Shown here piece after piece: positions 48,941 through 57,927 of a stretch of DNA of 64,000 nt (its first letter is position 1; each line of letters opens with the position of its first letter). The stretch covers positions 558,001 through 622,000 of the forward strand of contig NZ_JAFY01000007.1 in the NCBI RefSeq assembly GCF_000526375.1, read 5' to 3'. Below the pieces are notes generated by a model. That model was not told where the DNA came from. It did not search any database and saw only the letters and a program-made list of their open reading frames with translations. This DNA is from Aminiphilus circumscriptus DSM 16581 (lineage in GTDB: Bacteria > Synergistota > Synergistia > Synergistales > Aminiphilaceae). The position numbers and the translations under genes are program-made.

Positions 48941-50179
48941 TTGAGGAGAGTCGTTGTCACCGGTTTGGGTGTAGTGAGTCCTATCGGACATGGGCGAGAA
49001 AACTACTGGCGGGCTCTCTGCGAGGGTAAGAGCGGCGTCGGTCCCATCACGCTGTTCAATGGGGAAAATTTCCCCGTGCGTATCGCGGCGGAGGTCAAGG
49101 ACTACAATCCCGAGCTCTATATGGAGCGCAAGGAGATCCGGAGAACGGACCGGGTCATTCAGTTCGCTGTCGGAGCGGCGGAAATGGCCGTCAACGACGC
49201 ACGCCTCGACGTAAAGAGCCTGGATCCTTATAAATTCGGCGTCTATGTGGGAAGTGCCGAGGGTGGCATCACCACTACCAACGAGGGATACAAGGATCTC
49301 ACTGAAAAAGGTCCTTCCAGGGTGAGTCCCTTTTTCATTCCCATGATGATCAGCAACATGCCCGCAGCATATGTAGCCATCCGCTACGGCGCCAAGGGGC
49401 CCAACATCTGTGTCGTCACGGCGTGTGCTACGGCAAACAACACCGTTGCCGAAGCCTACCACGCCATGCGCCGGGGCGAGGCGGACGTCATTCTCGCCGG
49501 CGGTGCGGAAGCGGGCATCACACCCATCTGTGTTGCGGGCTTCGCTGCCATTAAGGCTCTCTCCACAAAGAACGACGACCCCGAACATGCATCGAGACCC
49601 TTCGATGTGCAGCGGGACGGGTTCGTTCTTGGGGAGGGCGCTGGAATCCTTGTGCTGGAAGAACTCGAACACGCCAAGGCACGGAATGCCACCATCCTGG
49701 CAGAGATCGTCGGTGTGGGGGCATCTTGCGACGCCTATCACATCACGGCGCCGAGCCCCGATGGAGAGGGAGCCGTGAGGGCCATGCGGCTCGCTCTCGA
49801 AAGCGCCGGATGGTCGCCGGAACAGGTGGATCTCATCAATGCCCACGGCACGTCCACGCCGTTGAACGACAAAACCGAGGCGTTGGCTATCGCCCGAGTT
49901 TTCGGGGAGAGGAACGAGAACGTTCTCGTCAACTCCACAAAGTCCATGGTCGGGCACGGTTTGGGTGCTGCGGGGGCACTTGAGGCCATTGCGGGCATCC
50001 AGTCCCTCGTTGAGGGGATCGTGCATCCCACGGTCAACCTGGAGAAACAGGATCCGGAGTGTCCCGTTCACGTCGTTGGCAGAAATGCCGTTCGAAAGGA
50101 CGTGAAGCGCTTCCTCTCCAACAGTTTCGGCTTCGGTGGCCACAACTGCGTGCTTGCCTTCTCACGCTACATGGACTAA
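48941..50179 (+). CDS. fabF: 3-oxoacyl-ACP synthase II
   Basis: The 412-residue elongation enzyme has the Cys-His-His triad: VVTACATANN, NAHGTSTPLND and NSTKSMVGHGLGAAG. It starts RRVVVTGLGVVSPIGHGRENYW. TTG 48941 lies nine bases after AAGGAG. A separate SD after the long hairpin implies that its translation is independent of acpP. It is followed seven bases later by rnc. Confidence 0.96.
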   Translation: MRRVVVTGLGVVSPIGHGRENYWRALCEGKSGVGPITLFNGENFPVRIAAEVKDYNPELYMERKEIRRTDRVIQFAVGAAEMAVNDARLDVKSLDPYKFGVYVGSAEGGITTTNEGYKDLTEKGPSRVSPFFIPMMISNMPAAYVAIRYGAKGPNICVVTACATANNTVAEAYHAMRRGEADVILAGGAEAGITPICVAGFAAIKALSTKNDDPEHASRPFDVQRDGFVLGEGAGILVLEELEHAKARNATILAEIVGVGASCDAYHITAPSPDGEGAVRAMRLALESAGWSPEQVDLINAHGTSTPLNDKTEALAIARVFGERNENVLVNSTKSMVGHGLGAAGALEAIAGIQSLVEGIVHPTVNLEKQDPECPVHVVGRNAVRKDVKRFLSNSFGFGGHNCVLAFSRYMD

Positions 50180-50185
50180 AAGCGA

Positions 50186-50929
50186 ATGTACGCCGACGGA
50201 ACCCGTGACGACTGGTGGTTGAGAGGGCTCGATGCCTTTCAGGACCAGCTTGGCCACCGTTTCCGGAATAGGGAGTTTCTTGTGGAGGCGCTCACGCATG
50301 CCTCTTTCGCCCATGAGGCGGGGATGGCTTTCTGGAACGAGCGGCTCGAATACCTTGGGGATGCGGTGCTGGAATTGACCGTTTCCGAAATTCTGTACGA
50401 CGAGTTCCCCCGGTGGAACGAAGGGGAACTCACGAAGGAGCGTGCTCGGATCGTTTGTGAGAGGACACTCGCCCAGTGGGGGATGAAGATGCGGATTCCT
50501 CATCTCCTTCGGCTCGGGAGAGGATTGCAGCGCCAGGGCGGACGGGAGAATCCCTCCATCTGTGCGGATGCTGCGGAGGCGGTCTTCGGCGCCGTCTTCC
50601 TTGACGGGAAATACGCGGCGGCACAACAGGTGATCCGGCGTTTTCTTGTTGTTCTGAGGACACTGGAAAGCGAGGAGACCATCGATCCTAAATCGAAACT
50701 CCAGCTCCTTTTCGCGGAACGTCGCGTCATGGATCACCGCTACCATCTCCTCGGCATGTCCGGGCCAGAGCACGCTCCTCTTTTCGAGGTGGAAGTGCGT
50801 GCTGGAGGGATGTCCTTCGGCAAGGGACAGGGCGCATCAAGAAGGGACGCGGAATGGAACGCTGCGCGGAATACACTGCGGATGCTTCTTCGGCGTTCGC
50901 CCCAGGGGCCGTATTCGAGCGTGAAATGA
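50186..50929 (+). CDS. rnc: Ribonuclease III
   Basis: The 247-residue enzyme has the signature NERLEYLGDAVLELTVSE and the catalytic acidic residues in ADAAEAVFGAVFLD. A double-stranded RNA-binding domain follows from about residue 170 (DPKSKLQLLF to GASRRDAEWNAARNTLRML). It processes rRNA and structured mRNAs. ATG 50186 lies just after fabF without a strong binding site, so coupling is likely. Long hairpins before fabF and after rnc could be its own targets. Confidence 0.96.
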   Translation: MYADGTRDDWWLRGLDAFQDQLGHRFRNREFLVEALTHASFAHEAGMAFWNERLEYLGDAVLELTVSEILYDEFPRWNEGELTKERARIVCERTLAQWGMKMRIPHLLRLGRGLQRQGGRENPSICADAAEAVFGAVFLDGKYAAAQQVIRRFLVVLRTLESEETIDPKSKLQLLFAERRVMDHRYHLLGMSGPEHAPLFEVEVRAGGMSFGKGQGASRRDAEWNAARNTLRMLLRRSPQGPYSSVK

Positions 50930-50953
50930 ATGAGCGACAAACACCTTGCTCTT

Positions 50954-51005
50954 GAAAGGGCAAAGAAAAGGACACGGCATATCCGGTCCTTTCCTTTGCC
51001 CTTTC
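50954..51005 (+). other. Long near-perfect hairpin after rnc
   Basis: Twenty-base arms at 50954-50973 and 50986-51005 pair with one A-C mismatch. An inner CGG/CCG stem (50975-50977, 50983-50985) with loop CATAT lengthens the helix to about 22 bp. No T-tract follows. It may end the operon or act as an RNase III site that controls rnc mRNA. Confidence 0.6.
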
Positions 51006-51037
51006 GTCGTCCTCGCGTTTTCTCCGGACGATGGATC

Positions 51038-51065
51038 TTGTCCGTTGCACTCTGCGCCGTATGAG
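51038..51065 (+). promoter_or_regulatory. Candidate promoter for the LysM gene
   Basis: TTGTCC (51038-51043) and TATGAG (51060-51065) are 16 bases apart, 65 bases before the LysM/M23-like gene. Confidence 0.4.
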
Positions 51066-51129
51066 ATTCCAAAGGAGGCGATCTTGAAGAAATGGCAGGA
51101 CAAGCCATGTCTTTGAAAGGAGTACGACC

Positions 51130-52431
51130 GTGAAAAAGTCCGTTGTGACACGTCGGCTACGTGGATGCGTGGGTACTGTGGTGAGTGTGCTTTTCGCGGC
51201 GACACTCCTCTGGGCCGGAGAATTGCCCTGGATGGAGCATCGGGTTCACGCCGGGGAGACTCTGGAGAGTATTGCCGAACAGTACGGTCTGGAAGCGGCG
51301 GAACTGCTGGCGGCGAACGACCTGAACGAGACCGTGTCCGCTCTTGGTGAAGGAATGATTCTGCTTGTCCCACGGAATCGCTCCCTGCTTGTGGCAACTC
51401 TTGTGGAAGTGCAGCGGAGAAAACTTTTCTCCCAAAAGTTCCCCGGAAACGAGGGAAGCGTAGTAGCGTCAGCAGTGGACGGAGCGCAGGCTTCGACGGT
51501 ATTTCCCGGTGAAATGGCGGGAAGTGCCGTTGGTGCCGGTATGGATGTGGACGTGGAGGAACCGGTACGAGTAGAATCCGCAGATGAAGAACCGCTCCTC
51601 ACGTCCAGGAATGATATGTCGGAGTCGTTTTCTTCGCAGGAAGAAACTGCGACAGTGGGCACTCCCCTCGATCAGGGTGTACAATCTCATGGCGCTCGAC
51701 TGTGGCGGGAGCATGTCGTTGCACGAGGTGAAACGCTCTATGCTCTTTCAAGACGCTATGGCGTTTCGGTGGAAAAGATCGCGTCGCTGAACGCTCTGGT
51801 TGCCGAGGTCCCGTTGGCCGTGGGCTTGATCCTGAGAATCCCTCCCGGGGAAGATTCGGCAATTTCGGTGGATTTTCAGAATGCGACAACGTCGTCCTTG
51901 GAAACACCCCCGGCGGCGACGGAACTTCCGGTCCCTGAAGCCCCGGAAAAGAGAGAAACCGAAGTCGGCAAGGGAGCGCTCGGTGCGGTTCGCGTGGAGA
52001 TCTCTTCCGGAATGACAGGCCAGACAAGCGCTTCTACAGTGAAACCACTGTCCTGGCCTGCAAAAGGACGTGTGGTACGCACGTTCGAAGAGGGACTCAA
52101 GGAAGCAGGAGCGGAATCCTCCGGTTCGGGCATTGCCATCGCGTTCTCCGAAGGGAACGACGTTTACGCCGCCGCCGAAGGTAAGGTGCTTCAGGCGGGG
52201 TGGATGAAGGGGTTCGGCAATACGGTGTTTCTGGCTCATGCGGCTGGATTGACGACGTTTTACGGCAATCTTGAAGTGCTCCACTGCAGGGCGGGTGAGT
52301 CCGTGACGAAGGGACAGCGCATCGGAACCGCGGCGCGAGGAGAGGAAACGCAGGAGCGGGTCCTGTTTTTTCATGTTCTGAAAGGCGGAAAATCCGTCGA
52401 TCCCTTGGCCTATCTTCCGACGATACCATGA
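51130..52431 (+). CDS. LysM and M23-like domain envelope protein
   Basis: The 433-residue protein has a signal peptide (VVSVLFAATLLWAGELP), two LysM peptidoglycan-binding domains (residues 37-80, HRVHAGETLESIAEQYGL; 196-240, HVVARGETLYALSRRYGV), a low-complexity linker and a C-terminal M23-like domain (315-430). The M23 zinc ligands look incomplete. The first HxGxD motif reads GSGIAIAF and the final HxH is FHVLKGG, so it is probably a non-catalytic activator like EnvC or NlpD. The start GTG 51130 follows AAGGAG. A role in cell separation is inferred. Confidence 0.85.
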   Translation: MKKSVVTRRLRGCVGTVVSVLFAATLLWAGELPWMEHRVHAGETLESIAEQYGLEAAELLAANDLNETVSALGEGMILLVPRNRSLLVATLVEVQRRKLFSQKFPGNEGSVVASAVDGAQASTVFPGEMAGSAVGAGMDVDVEEPVRVESADEEPLLTSRNDMSESFSSQEETATVGTPLDQGVQSHGARLWREHVVARGETLYALSRRYGVSVEKIASLNALVAEVPLAVGLILRIPPGEDSAISVDFQNATTSSLETPPAATELPVPEAPEKRETEVGKGALGAVRVEISSGMTGQTSASTVKPLSWPAKGRVVRTFEEGLKEAGAESSGSGIAIAFSEGNDVYAAAEGKVLQAGWMKGFGNTVFLAHAAGLTTFYGNLEVLHCRAGESVTKGQRIGTAARGEETQERVLFFHVLKGGKSVDPLAYLPTIP

Positions 52432-52444
52432 GGAGGCGACACGC

Positions 52445-52957
52445 ATGATCGAGTTGCAGACCGAACGCTTGCGTCTGGTGGCTCTCGACGGAGAACATCT
52501 CCGGTTGTTACTTGAGAACCCTGAAGACTTCTGTCGCCGTTTGGGCGTCGCGTCGAACCGGGTGGAAACGAACGAGGAACTGCGGTGTGCCCGGGAGAAA
52601 ATGTATGCCGGAACGAAGCGTTGCCCCGAAGAATATTACTGGTACACGGAATGGCAGATCATCTACAAGGAAGAGAACAGCATAGTGGGGAGCTTCTGTT
52701 TTAAGGGGGCTCCGAACGAGTTGGGCGAGGTCGAGGTCGGCTACAGCACAGCGTCCCCATATCGTAGCAAGGGATTCATGACCGAGGCGATGCGAGTTGT
52801 AGCGACCTGGGTGTTCAAGAACGCGGGCGTGACGGCACTCATTGCGGAGACGCCGAAGGATAACGTCCCTTCCCACAGGGTGTTGCAGAAGATCGGCATG
52901 GAAATCGTCCGGGAAAGCCCCACCTCCTTCTGGTGGCGCCTCCGGCGACGTTCCTGA
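52445..52957 (+). CDS. GNAT family acetyltransferase (RimJ/RimL-like)
   Basis: The 170-residue protein starts IELQTERLRLVALDGEHL and contains the acetyl-CoA-binding stretch PYRSKGFMTEAMRVVATWVF with NVPSHRVLQKIGM. This pattern fits the RimJ/RimL acetyltransferases that modify N-terminal serine or alanine or small substrates. The acceptor is unknown. ATG 52445 follows GAGGAGGCG. It lies 13 bases after the LysM gene and precedes the V-ATPase genes by 30 bases. Confidence 0.88.
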   Translation: MIELQTERLRLVALDGEHLRLLLENPEDFCRRLGVASNRVETNEELRCAREKMYAGTKRCPEEYYWYTEWQIIYKEENSIVGSFCFKGAPNELGEVEVGYSTASPYRSKGFMTEAMRVVATWVFKNAGVTALIAETPKDNVPSHRVLQKIGMEIVRESPTSFWWRLRRRS

Positions 52958-52987
52958 CCTTGCGGTGACGCTTCTTTTCACGGCTTC

Positions 52988-53608
52988 ATGAAAGAGAAAC
53001 TGCCACCCACCAGAGGAAGCATGATGAAGGCTCTTCGTGCCCTGAAGCTCGCGGAAAAGGGGCACGATCTGCTTGAACAGAAGCGACAGGTTCTCATGAT
53101 GGAACTCGTCCGCCACATCGATGAGGCCAAGGAACTCCAGAGCAGGGTCGCGGAGGTCTTTGACGGTGCATACAAAGCATTGCAGAAGGCCAACATCACG
53201 TTGGGCATTGAGACGGTTGAGGAAATTGCTCTGGCTATTCCCGAGGAGAAGGGATTCATCGTGCGTCTTCGTTCCGTCATGGGAGTGGAAATCCCCGAGA
53301 TCGATCCGATGGACGGTGCGCCGAGGCCTTGTTACTCCTTTTGGGACACCTCGGCAAGCATGGATCGGGCATTTGTGGAGTTTCGCAAAGTGCTCGCTCT
53401 TCTCGCCCGCCTGGCCGAAATAGAGAACGGTGTGTATCGTCTGGCCGTGCAGATCAGAAAGACCCACCGGCGCGTCAACGCGCTGGAAAAAATGGTTATA
53501 CCCGGATATGGCGAGAGCATCGCGGCCATTTCGAACGCACTCGAAGAAAGTGATCGGGAGGACTTCGTCCGCATGAAAATGGCCAAGCGTTCCGAAAACG
53601 CAGGCTAG
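52988..53608 (+). CDS. atpD: V-type ATP synthase subunit D
   Basis: The 206-residue protein is the central-shaft subunit D. It begins LPPTRGSMMKALRALKLAEKGHDLLEQKR, the family signature, and consists of long N- and C-terminal helices (VYRLAVQIRKTHRRVNALEKMVIPGY) that form the rotor coiled coil. It is first in the operon, whereas subunit D usually follows subunit B. No obvious ribosome binding site precedes the ATG at 52988. Confidence 0.92.
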   Translation: MKEKLPPTRGSMMKALRALKLAEKGHDLLEQKRQVLMMELVRHIDEAKELQSRVAEVFDGAYKALQKANITLGIETVEEIALAIPEEKGFIVRLRSVMGVEIPEIDPMDGAPRPCYSFWDTSASMDRAFVEFRKVLALLARLAEIENGVYRLAVQIRKTHRRVNALEKMVIPGYGESIAAISNALEESDREDFVRMKMAKRSENAG

Positions 53609-53728
53609 CGCTGTTCCGGAAGAGAGGTGTTTCGTGAGGGTGTTTTCGTTGTCGTCTTTTCCCATTCGAGGAGGTGGCGCAACGGAATTACCCGGTCCGA
53701 ACACGAACATCGGGGAGGTGAGTCGATT

Positions 53729-54118
53729 TTGAGCGCGTTGCAGGAAGTGCTCGCTGTTCTTTTGGGAGCGGAAAGCGAGGCGAACCATCTCATCGAGGAA
53801 GGGCGCGACGAAGCGGACCGCATTTCCAAGAGCGTCCGGGAAAAATTTGCCCAGGAACGGGAGCATCGTCTTCGGGCGGCCAGAGAACAAGCTAAGGCCA
53901 TCGTCGAGTCCGCCCGAAGCAGTGCCGACGTGGAATCCGCGCAGATTCTCTCGATGGCGCAACAAGAGGCGGCGGCATTGACCAGGCGTTTCGAGGAGAA
54001 CGGCAGAGGTGTTGTCAAAACCCTTGTTGCGGAGATCGCCTCCCAGTATCTGGCGAAGGGAGGGAGGCCGGTTGACGGGTTTTCTTTCCCTGGGAGAGCG
54101 GACTGCCGTAGGAGCTAA
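53729..54118 (+). CDS. V-type ATP synthase peripheral stalk coiled-coil subunit (H/G type)
   Basis: The 129-residue product is mostly a charged coiled coil (ESEANHLIEEGRDEADRISK, then EREHRLRAAREQAKAIVES), as in the H or G subunit that pairs with subunit E in the outer stalk. TTG 53729 is selected because GGGGAGGTG lies eight bases upstream. It overlaps the next gene by 47 bases. Assignment rests on position and coiled-coil content rather than on a conserved motif. Confidence 0.75.
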   Translation: MSALQEVLAVLLGAESEANHLIEEGRDEADRISKSVREKFAQEREHRLRAAREQAKAIVESARSSADVESAQILSMAQQEAAALTRRFEENGRGVVKTLVAEIASQYLAKGGRPVDGFSFPGRADCRRS

Positions 54119-55163
54119 GGCTCATGTCTTTTTCGGAAGATTGCTGACCGACGAGTCCTATTGGAGACTCCTGCACTGTGATACGGTACGGGAGATTGTA
54201 GAGTACCTCAAGTCGCTTCCCGGATTCGCTCCATATCTCCTCTCCGTTTCTCCGGAGATCCACAGGGCGGAGTTGGAGGATGTCCTCGAGATGCTTCCTC
54301 TGCGAGAGACTCTGACTTTTTTGGGCTATCTCACGGGGGGACAGCGGGCGTATGTGCGTTGCTGGATTGATCTCTACGAGGCGGATCTGCTCAAGAGAAC
54401 CATGCGTTCCCTCTTCTCCAGGAAACAGGATCGAGAACAATTACGTCAACGCTTTGCTCTGATTCCGAAGCCGTCCTTCTCGAGTGAGACGCTACTGTCC
54501 TCCAGAAGCTACGAGGAATTCCTGGAAGCGCTCTCGGGGAGCGGTTATTACAGAGTATTACGGGAACCTTTGGCCAAACTCTCCGACGAGGGTGGTTCCC
54601 TTTTCAGTGCGGAAACTGCGGTGGATCTCCATGTTTTGTCCGCCCTTTTCCGAGCCGCAGGAAAAGTAGACTCCTGCAACGGGGCGGGCATTCTTTCCCT
54701 CGTGGGGACCATGGTGGACTTGTTGAATGTGTCGTGGCTTCATCGATCCGCCCGTTTTTTCGACATGCATTTCGAGGAGATGTTGAATCGTCTGCTCCCC
54801 GTGCGCTATCGACTCGGCTTGGCTTTTTTGCGAAAACTCTCCCGTGCCGAGAGCCCAGAGGCGTTTTGGGACTTGCTTCGGCACTCCTGTTATGGTGGAG
54901 CACTCGGAGAGTCGCTCCCCAAGGAGGATTTTGAACTGGAAACCAGGATAAAGCAACATCTCTGGCGGCAGGCGAGGCAGCTTTTCCGGAGAAGCGGGAT
55001 CGGCTTTCATTCCCTGGTGGCCTACCTTTTTCTTCGGAGGTACGAGATTCAGGATCTCAAGACGATCATCGAGGACGTACGGTACGACTTCGATAGACGA
55101 GAAGCACTGCTCTTCATGGTGCGTCCGATCGTTCCGGGAGGTGAGCGCGCGTGGCGGTGGTGA
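54072..55163 (+). CDS. atpC: V-type ATP synthase subunit C
   Basis: The 363-residue helical protein matches subunit C (d-type), the funnel that couples the central shaft to the membrane ring. GRLLTDESYWRLLHCDTVREIVEYL and, near the end, YLFLRRYEIQDLKTIIEDVRY are typical of the repeated C-subunit helices. TTG 54072 has GGGAGG eight bases upstream. It overlaps subunit I by 13 bases. Confidence 0.88.
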   Translation: MTGFLSLGERTAVGAKAHVFFGRLLTDESYWRLLHCDTVREIVEYLKSLPGFAPYLLSVSPEIHRAELEDVLEMLPLRETLTFLGYLTGGQRAYVRCWIDLYEADLLKRTMRSLFSRKQDREQLRQRFALIPKPSFSSETLLSSRSYEEFLEALSGSGYYRVLREPLAKLSDEGGSLFSAETAVDLHVLSALFRAAGKVDSCNGAGILSLVGTMVDLLNVSWLHRSARFFDMHFEEMLNRLLPVRYRLGLAFLRKLSRAESPEAFWDLLRHSCYGGALGESLPKEDFELETRIKQHLWRQARQLFRRSGIGFHSLVAYLFLRRYEIQDLKTIIEDVRYDFDRREALLFMVRPIVPGGERAWRW

Positions 55164-57109
55164 AGATGCTGGCCCTCACTCTGGCCGGCCCGAAAGAGGA
55201 GACGGAAGTTGTCGCCAGACAGATGGTACTTCGGGGTGGTTTTCAACCGATTCCTCTCGATTTGCTCGTGTCCGATCGCAAGATGCGGGCCCGAGTGGGC
55301 ACGCCCACGGACAATCCCTACGATACGCTGCTGACGAAGGTTGCGTCGGTGTGGCATGCCGCGGGGGAAGCGTTGCCGGAACCTGCGCCTATTCTGTCGG
55401 ACCGTTCCTTTACCCTGGAAAAGGCTCGCTGCATGGTGGAGACCGCCGTGAGAAAACTCGATCTCTGGGAGCGCAGGAAGCGGGAACTAGCGGAATCAGT
55501 GGAGGAGTTGGAAGCCGCAAAGGTACTCCTGGATGCGCTCCATGCGGTGTCGCATTCCCTGGAGGATCTTGCGACGATGCGGCACATGGCGGTTTTTTTT
55601 GGAAGGATTTCCGAGGAGAACGGGAAACGTCTTCTGGAAACATCTGAGGATGTCCCGTTCCTACCCGTTCCCCTCAGAGTGCAGGGTGGCGACATGTGGG
55701 TTCTCTGTTTCGCTATCCCAGGCTATCGCGACGGGGCGGCAAAACTTCTCGAATCCGTCAATTTCAAGGTTTTCCCCTTGACACAAATGATCGAAAAGCT
55801 CCGTTCCGCCGAGGAAAATCGCGTGAACCGGCTCATCGTGAACAGGAGGAAGGCCGTCGAGGGATTGGAGAAAGCCGCACGAAATTTTCTTTTCGATCAC
55901 CGGCAGGAACTCGTCGCTCTTTTCAATCAGATCTACACAATGCAACGCGTGTACGACCTCTGCAAAGGACGTGGGGAAATCGGGGACATGTACCTCCTCT
56001 CGGGATGGATCCCCGAGGACATTCGGGAAGAGGTCCTCTCGGTCATCGCCGCGGAGGCGCCGAAAACGGCGGTCTTCGTGGAGGAGACGACGCACGCGCT
56101 CGCCTCTGGTTTCCGTGTACCCACGCTTTTGCGGAATCTTCCCTTTGTGCGCTCTTTCCAGGAGATCGTGGCCATCTATAGTCTTCCCTCCTACGGAGAA
56201 ATGGATCCATCCTTTCTTGTGGCGCTGAGTTTCTGTGCCATGTTCGGTTTCATGTTTGGAGACGTGGGACATGGCCTGCTCCTGGCCCTGGGTGGACACT
56301 TCCTCATGAAGCGGCGTGTGGTGACGAAAGCGATCGGGGCTGTCATCAAAACAGCCGGGGTATCCTCAGTTCTTTTCGGTTTTCTCTACGGCAGCGTTTT
56401 CGGCATGGAGGGAATTCTGCCACCGCTCTGGTTTTCTCCGATGGAACACATGGACAGGCTGCTCAAGCTTTCTCTCGGCGCAGGTGTCGGTTTCGTCACC
56501 CTCGGAATGCTCCTCAACATGGTGGCCCGCTACCGGGAGGGAGATTTCGGAAGGCTGCTTTTCGACGGTCAGGGCCTTGCCGGACTGGTCTTCTACTGGT
56601 CGGCGGCACTCATGGCCTTCAGCGCGTTCTCCGGGACGCCTTTGCCCTTCCCGAAGTGGATCGGAGGAACGCTTCTGCTCATTTTGCTTCTCGTGATCTT
56701 CCTGCGGGATGTTCTCGCAAGGACGTTGCTGAGGCGACGGAGTACTGCGGTGGAGGAATCCCCGGTAGTGCATGTCTTCGAGGTGCTTCACGGTCTGCTC
56801 TCCTTTTTGAGCAATACCGCATCTTTCGTCCGGCTCGCCGCGTTTGCATTGAATCACGTAGGGCTTTCCCTCGCTGTCTTCATGCTTGCGGACATGGTGC
56901 ACAACGTTCCGGGGGGGCCGATTCTCAAAGTGCTCCTCCTCGTTCTAGGCAATCTTCTCATCGTCGGTCTCGAGGGACTCATTGTCTTTATCCAGACGCT
57001 TCGACTCGAGTACTACGAGTTTTTCAGCAAGTTCTACCGGGGCGGAGGAAGCCCCTTCCGGCCCGTGGGATGGGCGGGAAGAGATCTGTCGCGCTTGAAG
57101 GCGAGGTAG
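55151..57109 (+). CDS. atpI: V-type ATP synthase subunit I
   Basis: The 652-residue protein has a cytoplasmic N-terminal half with coiled-coil segments and a C-terminal membrane half with about seven transmembrane helices starting near residue 340. SLPSYGEMDPSFLVALSFCAMFGFMFGDVGHGLLLALGG is the signature of subunit I (the a subunit), and SFVRLAAFALNHVGLSLAVFMLAD contains the conserved arginine that faces the K-ring. GTG 55151 follows GGGAGGTGAG. Confidence 0.95.
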   Translation: MAVVKMLALTLAGPKEETEVVARQMVLRGGFQPIPLDLLVSDRKMRARVGTPTDNPYDTLLTKVASVWHAAGEALPEPAPILSDRSFTLEKARCMVETAVRKLDLWERRKRELAESVEELEAAKVLLDALHAVSHSLEDLATMRHMAVFFGRISEENGKRLLETSEDVPFLPVPLRVQGGDMWVLCFAIPGYRDGAAKLLESVNFKVFPLTQMIEKLRSAEENRVNRLIVNRRKAVEGLEKAARNFLFDHRQELVALFNQIYTMQRVYDLCKGRGEIGDMYLLSGWIPEDIREEVLSVIAAEAPKTAVFVEETTHALASGFRVPTLLRNLPFVRSFQEIVAIYSLPSYGEMDPSFLVALSFCAMFGFMFGDVGHGLLLALGGHFLMKRRVVTKAIGAVIKTAGVSSVLFGFLYGSVFGMEGILPPLWFSPMEHMDRLLKLSLGAGVGFVTLGMLLNMVARYREGDFGRLLFDGQGLAGLVFYWSAALMAFSAFSGTPLPFPKWIGGTLLLILLLVIFLRDVLARTLLRRRSTAVEESPVVHVFEVLHGLLSFLSNTASFVRLAAFALNHVGLSLAVFMLADMVHNVPGGPILKVLLLVLGNLLIVGLEGLIVFIQTLRLEYYEFFSKFYRGGGSPFRPVGWAGRDLSRLKAR

Positions 57110-57182
57110 GCGGTTTTCCACCCCTCAAAGGATCTGAAATACCTTTTCCTCATCGAGATGAGTTCGAAAGGAGACATGTTTC

Positions 57183-57605
57183 GTGAACATCATGGGCTTG
57201 TTATTGACGGGTTCGGGAATTGCGTTTCTGCTGGTTGTGGGAGGTTTTCTGAGAAAGAGACAGGTTCCCGACTCGAAGCGAATCCTTCTCGGTTGTCTGG
57301 CCTTTTCTCTTGCTCTGCTCCTTTCCGGATCCCTCCTCGCGATTGGTGCCGGGGCCGCTACGGAAGCGGGCGCAACCGGCACCGTGCAGGCCGCCTCGGG
57401 ATGGGCCTTTCTCGGAGCGAGCCTCGCGACGGGAATGGCCTGCATCGGTGCCGGTATCGCCGTTGCGGTGGTGGGAGCGGCTGCCCTCGGTGTCGTGGGG
57501 GAGAAACCGGAACTGTTGGGATCGACGCTTATCTACCTCGGCCTCGCCGAAGGGATCGCCATTTACGGAGTCATCGTCTCCCTGTTGATCCTTGGAAAGG
57601 TGTAA
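57183..57605 (+). CDS. atpK: V-type ATP synthase subunit K (rotor ring proteolipid)
   Basis: The 140-residue protein appears to have four hydrophobic helices (about 3-22, 33-57, 71-97, 106-136). The ion-binding glutamate is in LIYLGLAEGIAIYGVIVSL. Only one of the two hairpins carries a carboxylate. The E-S/T and Q residues of known sodium-binding rings are not obvious, which hints at proton coupling. That is an inference. GTG 57183 starts the gene; the ring is built from several copies. Confidence 0.9.
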   Translation: MNIMGLLLTGSGIAFLLVVGGFLRKRQVPDSKRILLGCLAFSLALLLSGSLLAIGAGAATEAGATGTVQAASGWAFLGASLATGMACIGAGIAVAVVGAAALGVVGEKPELLGSTLIYLGLAEGIAIYGVIVSLLILGKV

Positions 57606-57612
57606 GGGTTTC

Positions 57613-57927
57613 ATGCGTGCGTTTCTCGTGAGCGACAACCACGATTCGCTGGTGGGGATGCGCATTGCCGGTATTGATGGTGTTCTGGTTCGCAGCGGTG
57701 ATGAGACGAGGCGAGTCGTACGGGAACTCATCGAGAAGGACAGGGACCTGGGAATTCTCGTTTTCACGGAAAAGGCAGCCGCTGCGGTGCCGGACCTGAT
57801 GAAACAGCTTCGGGAACATGGAGGTCTTCCCCTGATCGTGGAAATCCCCGATCGCCACGGTTTCGACCGGGGAGCGGATTTCCTGACCCGATATGTCAAG
57901 GACGCCATAGGAGTGAGGATGGAATGA
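57613..57927 (+). CDS. atpF: V-type ATP synthase subunit F
   Basis: The 104-residue small subunit of the central shaft starts RAFLVSDNHDSLVGMRIAGIDGVLVR and has the DLGILVFTEKAAAAVPDLM and LPLIVEIPDRHG blocks. It binds subunit D. ATG 57613 follows GTAAGGG. It overlaps subunit E by four bases (ATGA). Confidence 0.9.
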   Translation: MRAFLVSDNHDSLVGMRIAGIDGVLVRSGDETRRVVRELIEKDRDLGILVFTEKAAAAVPDLMKQLREHGGLPLIVEIPDRHGFDRGADFLTRYVKDAIGVRME

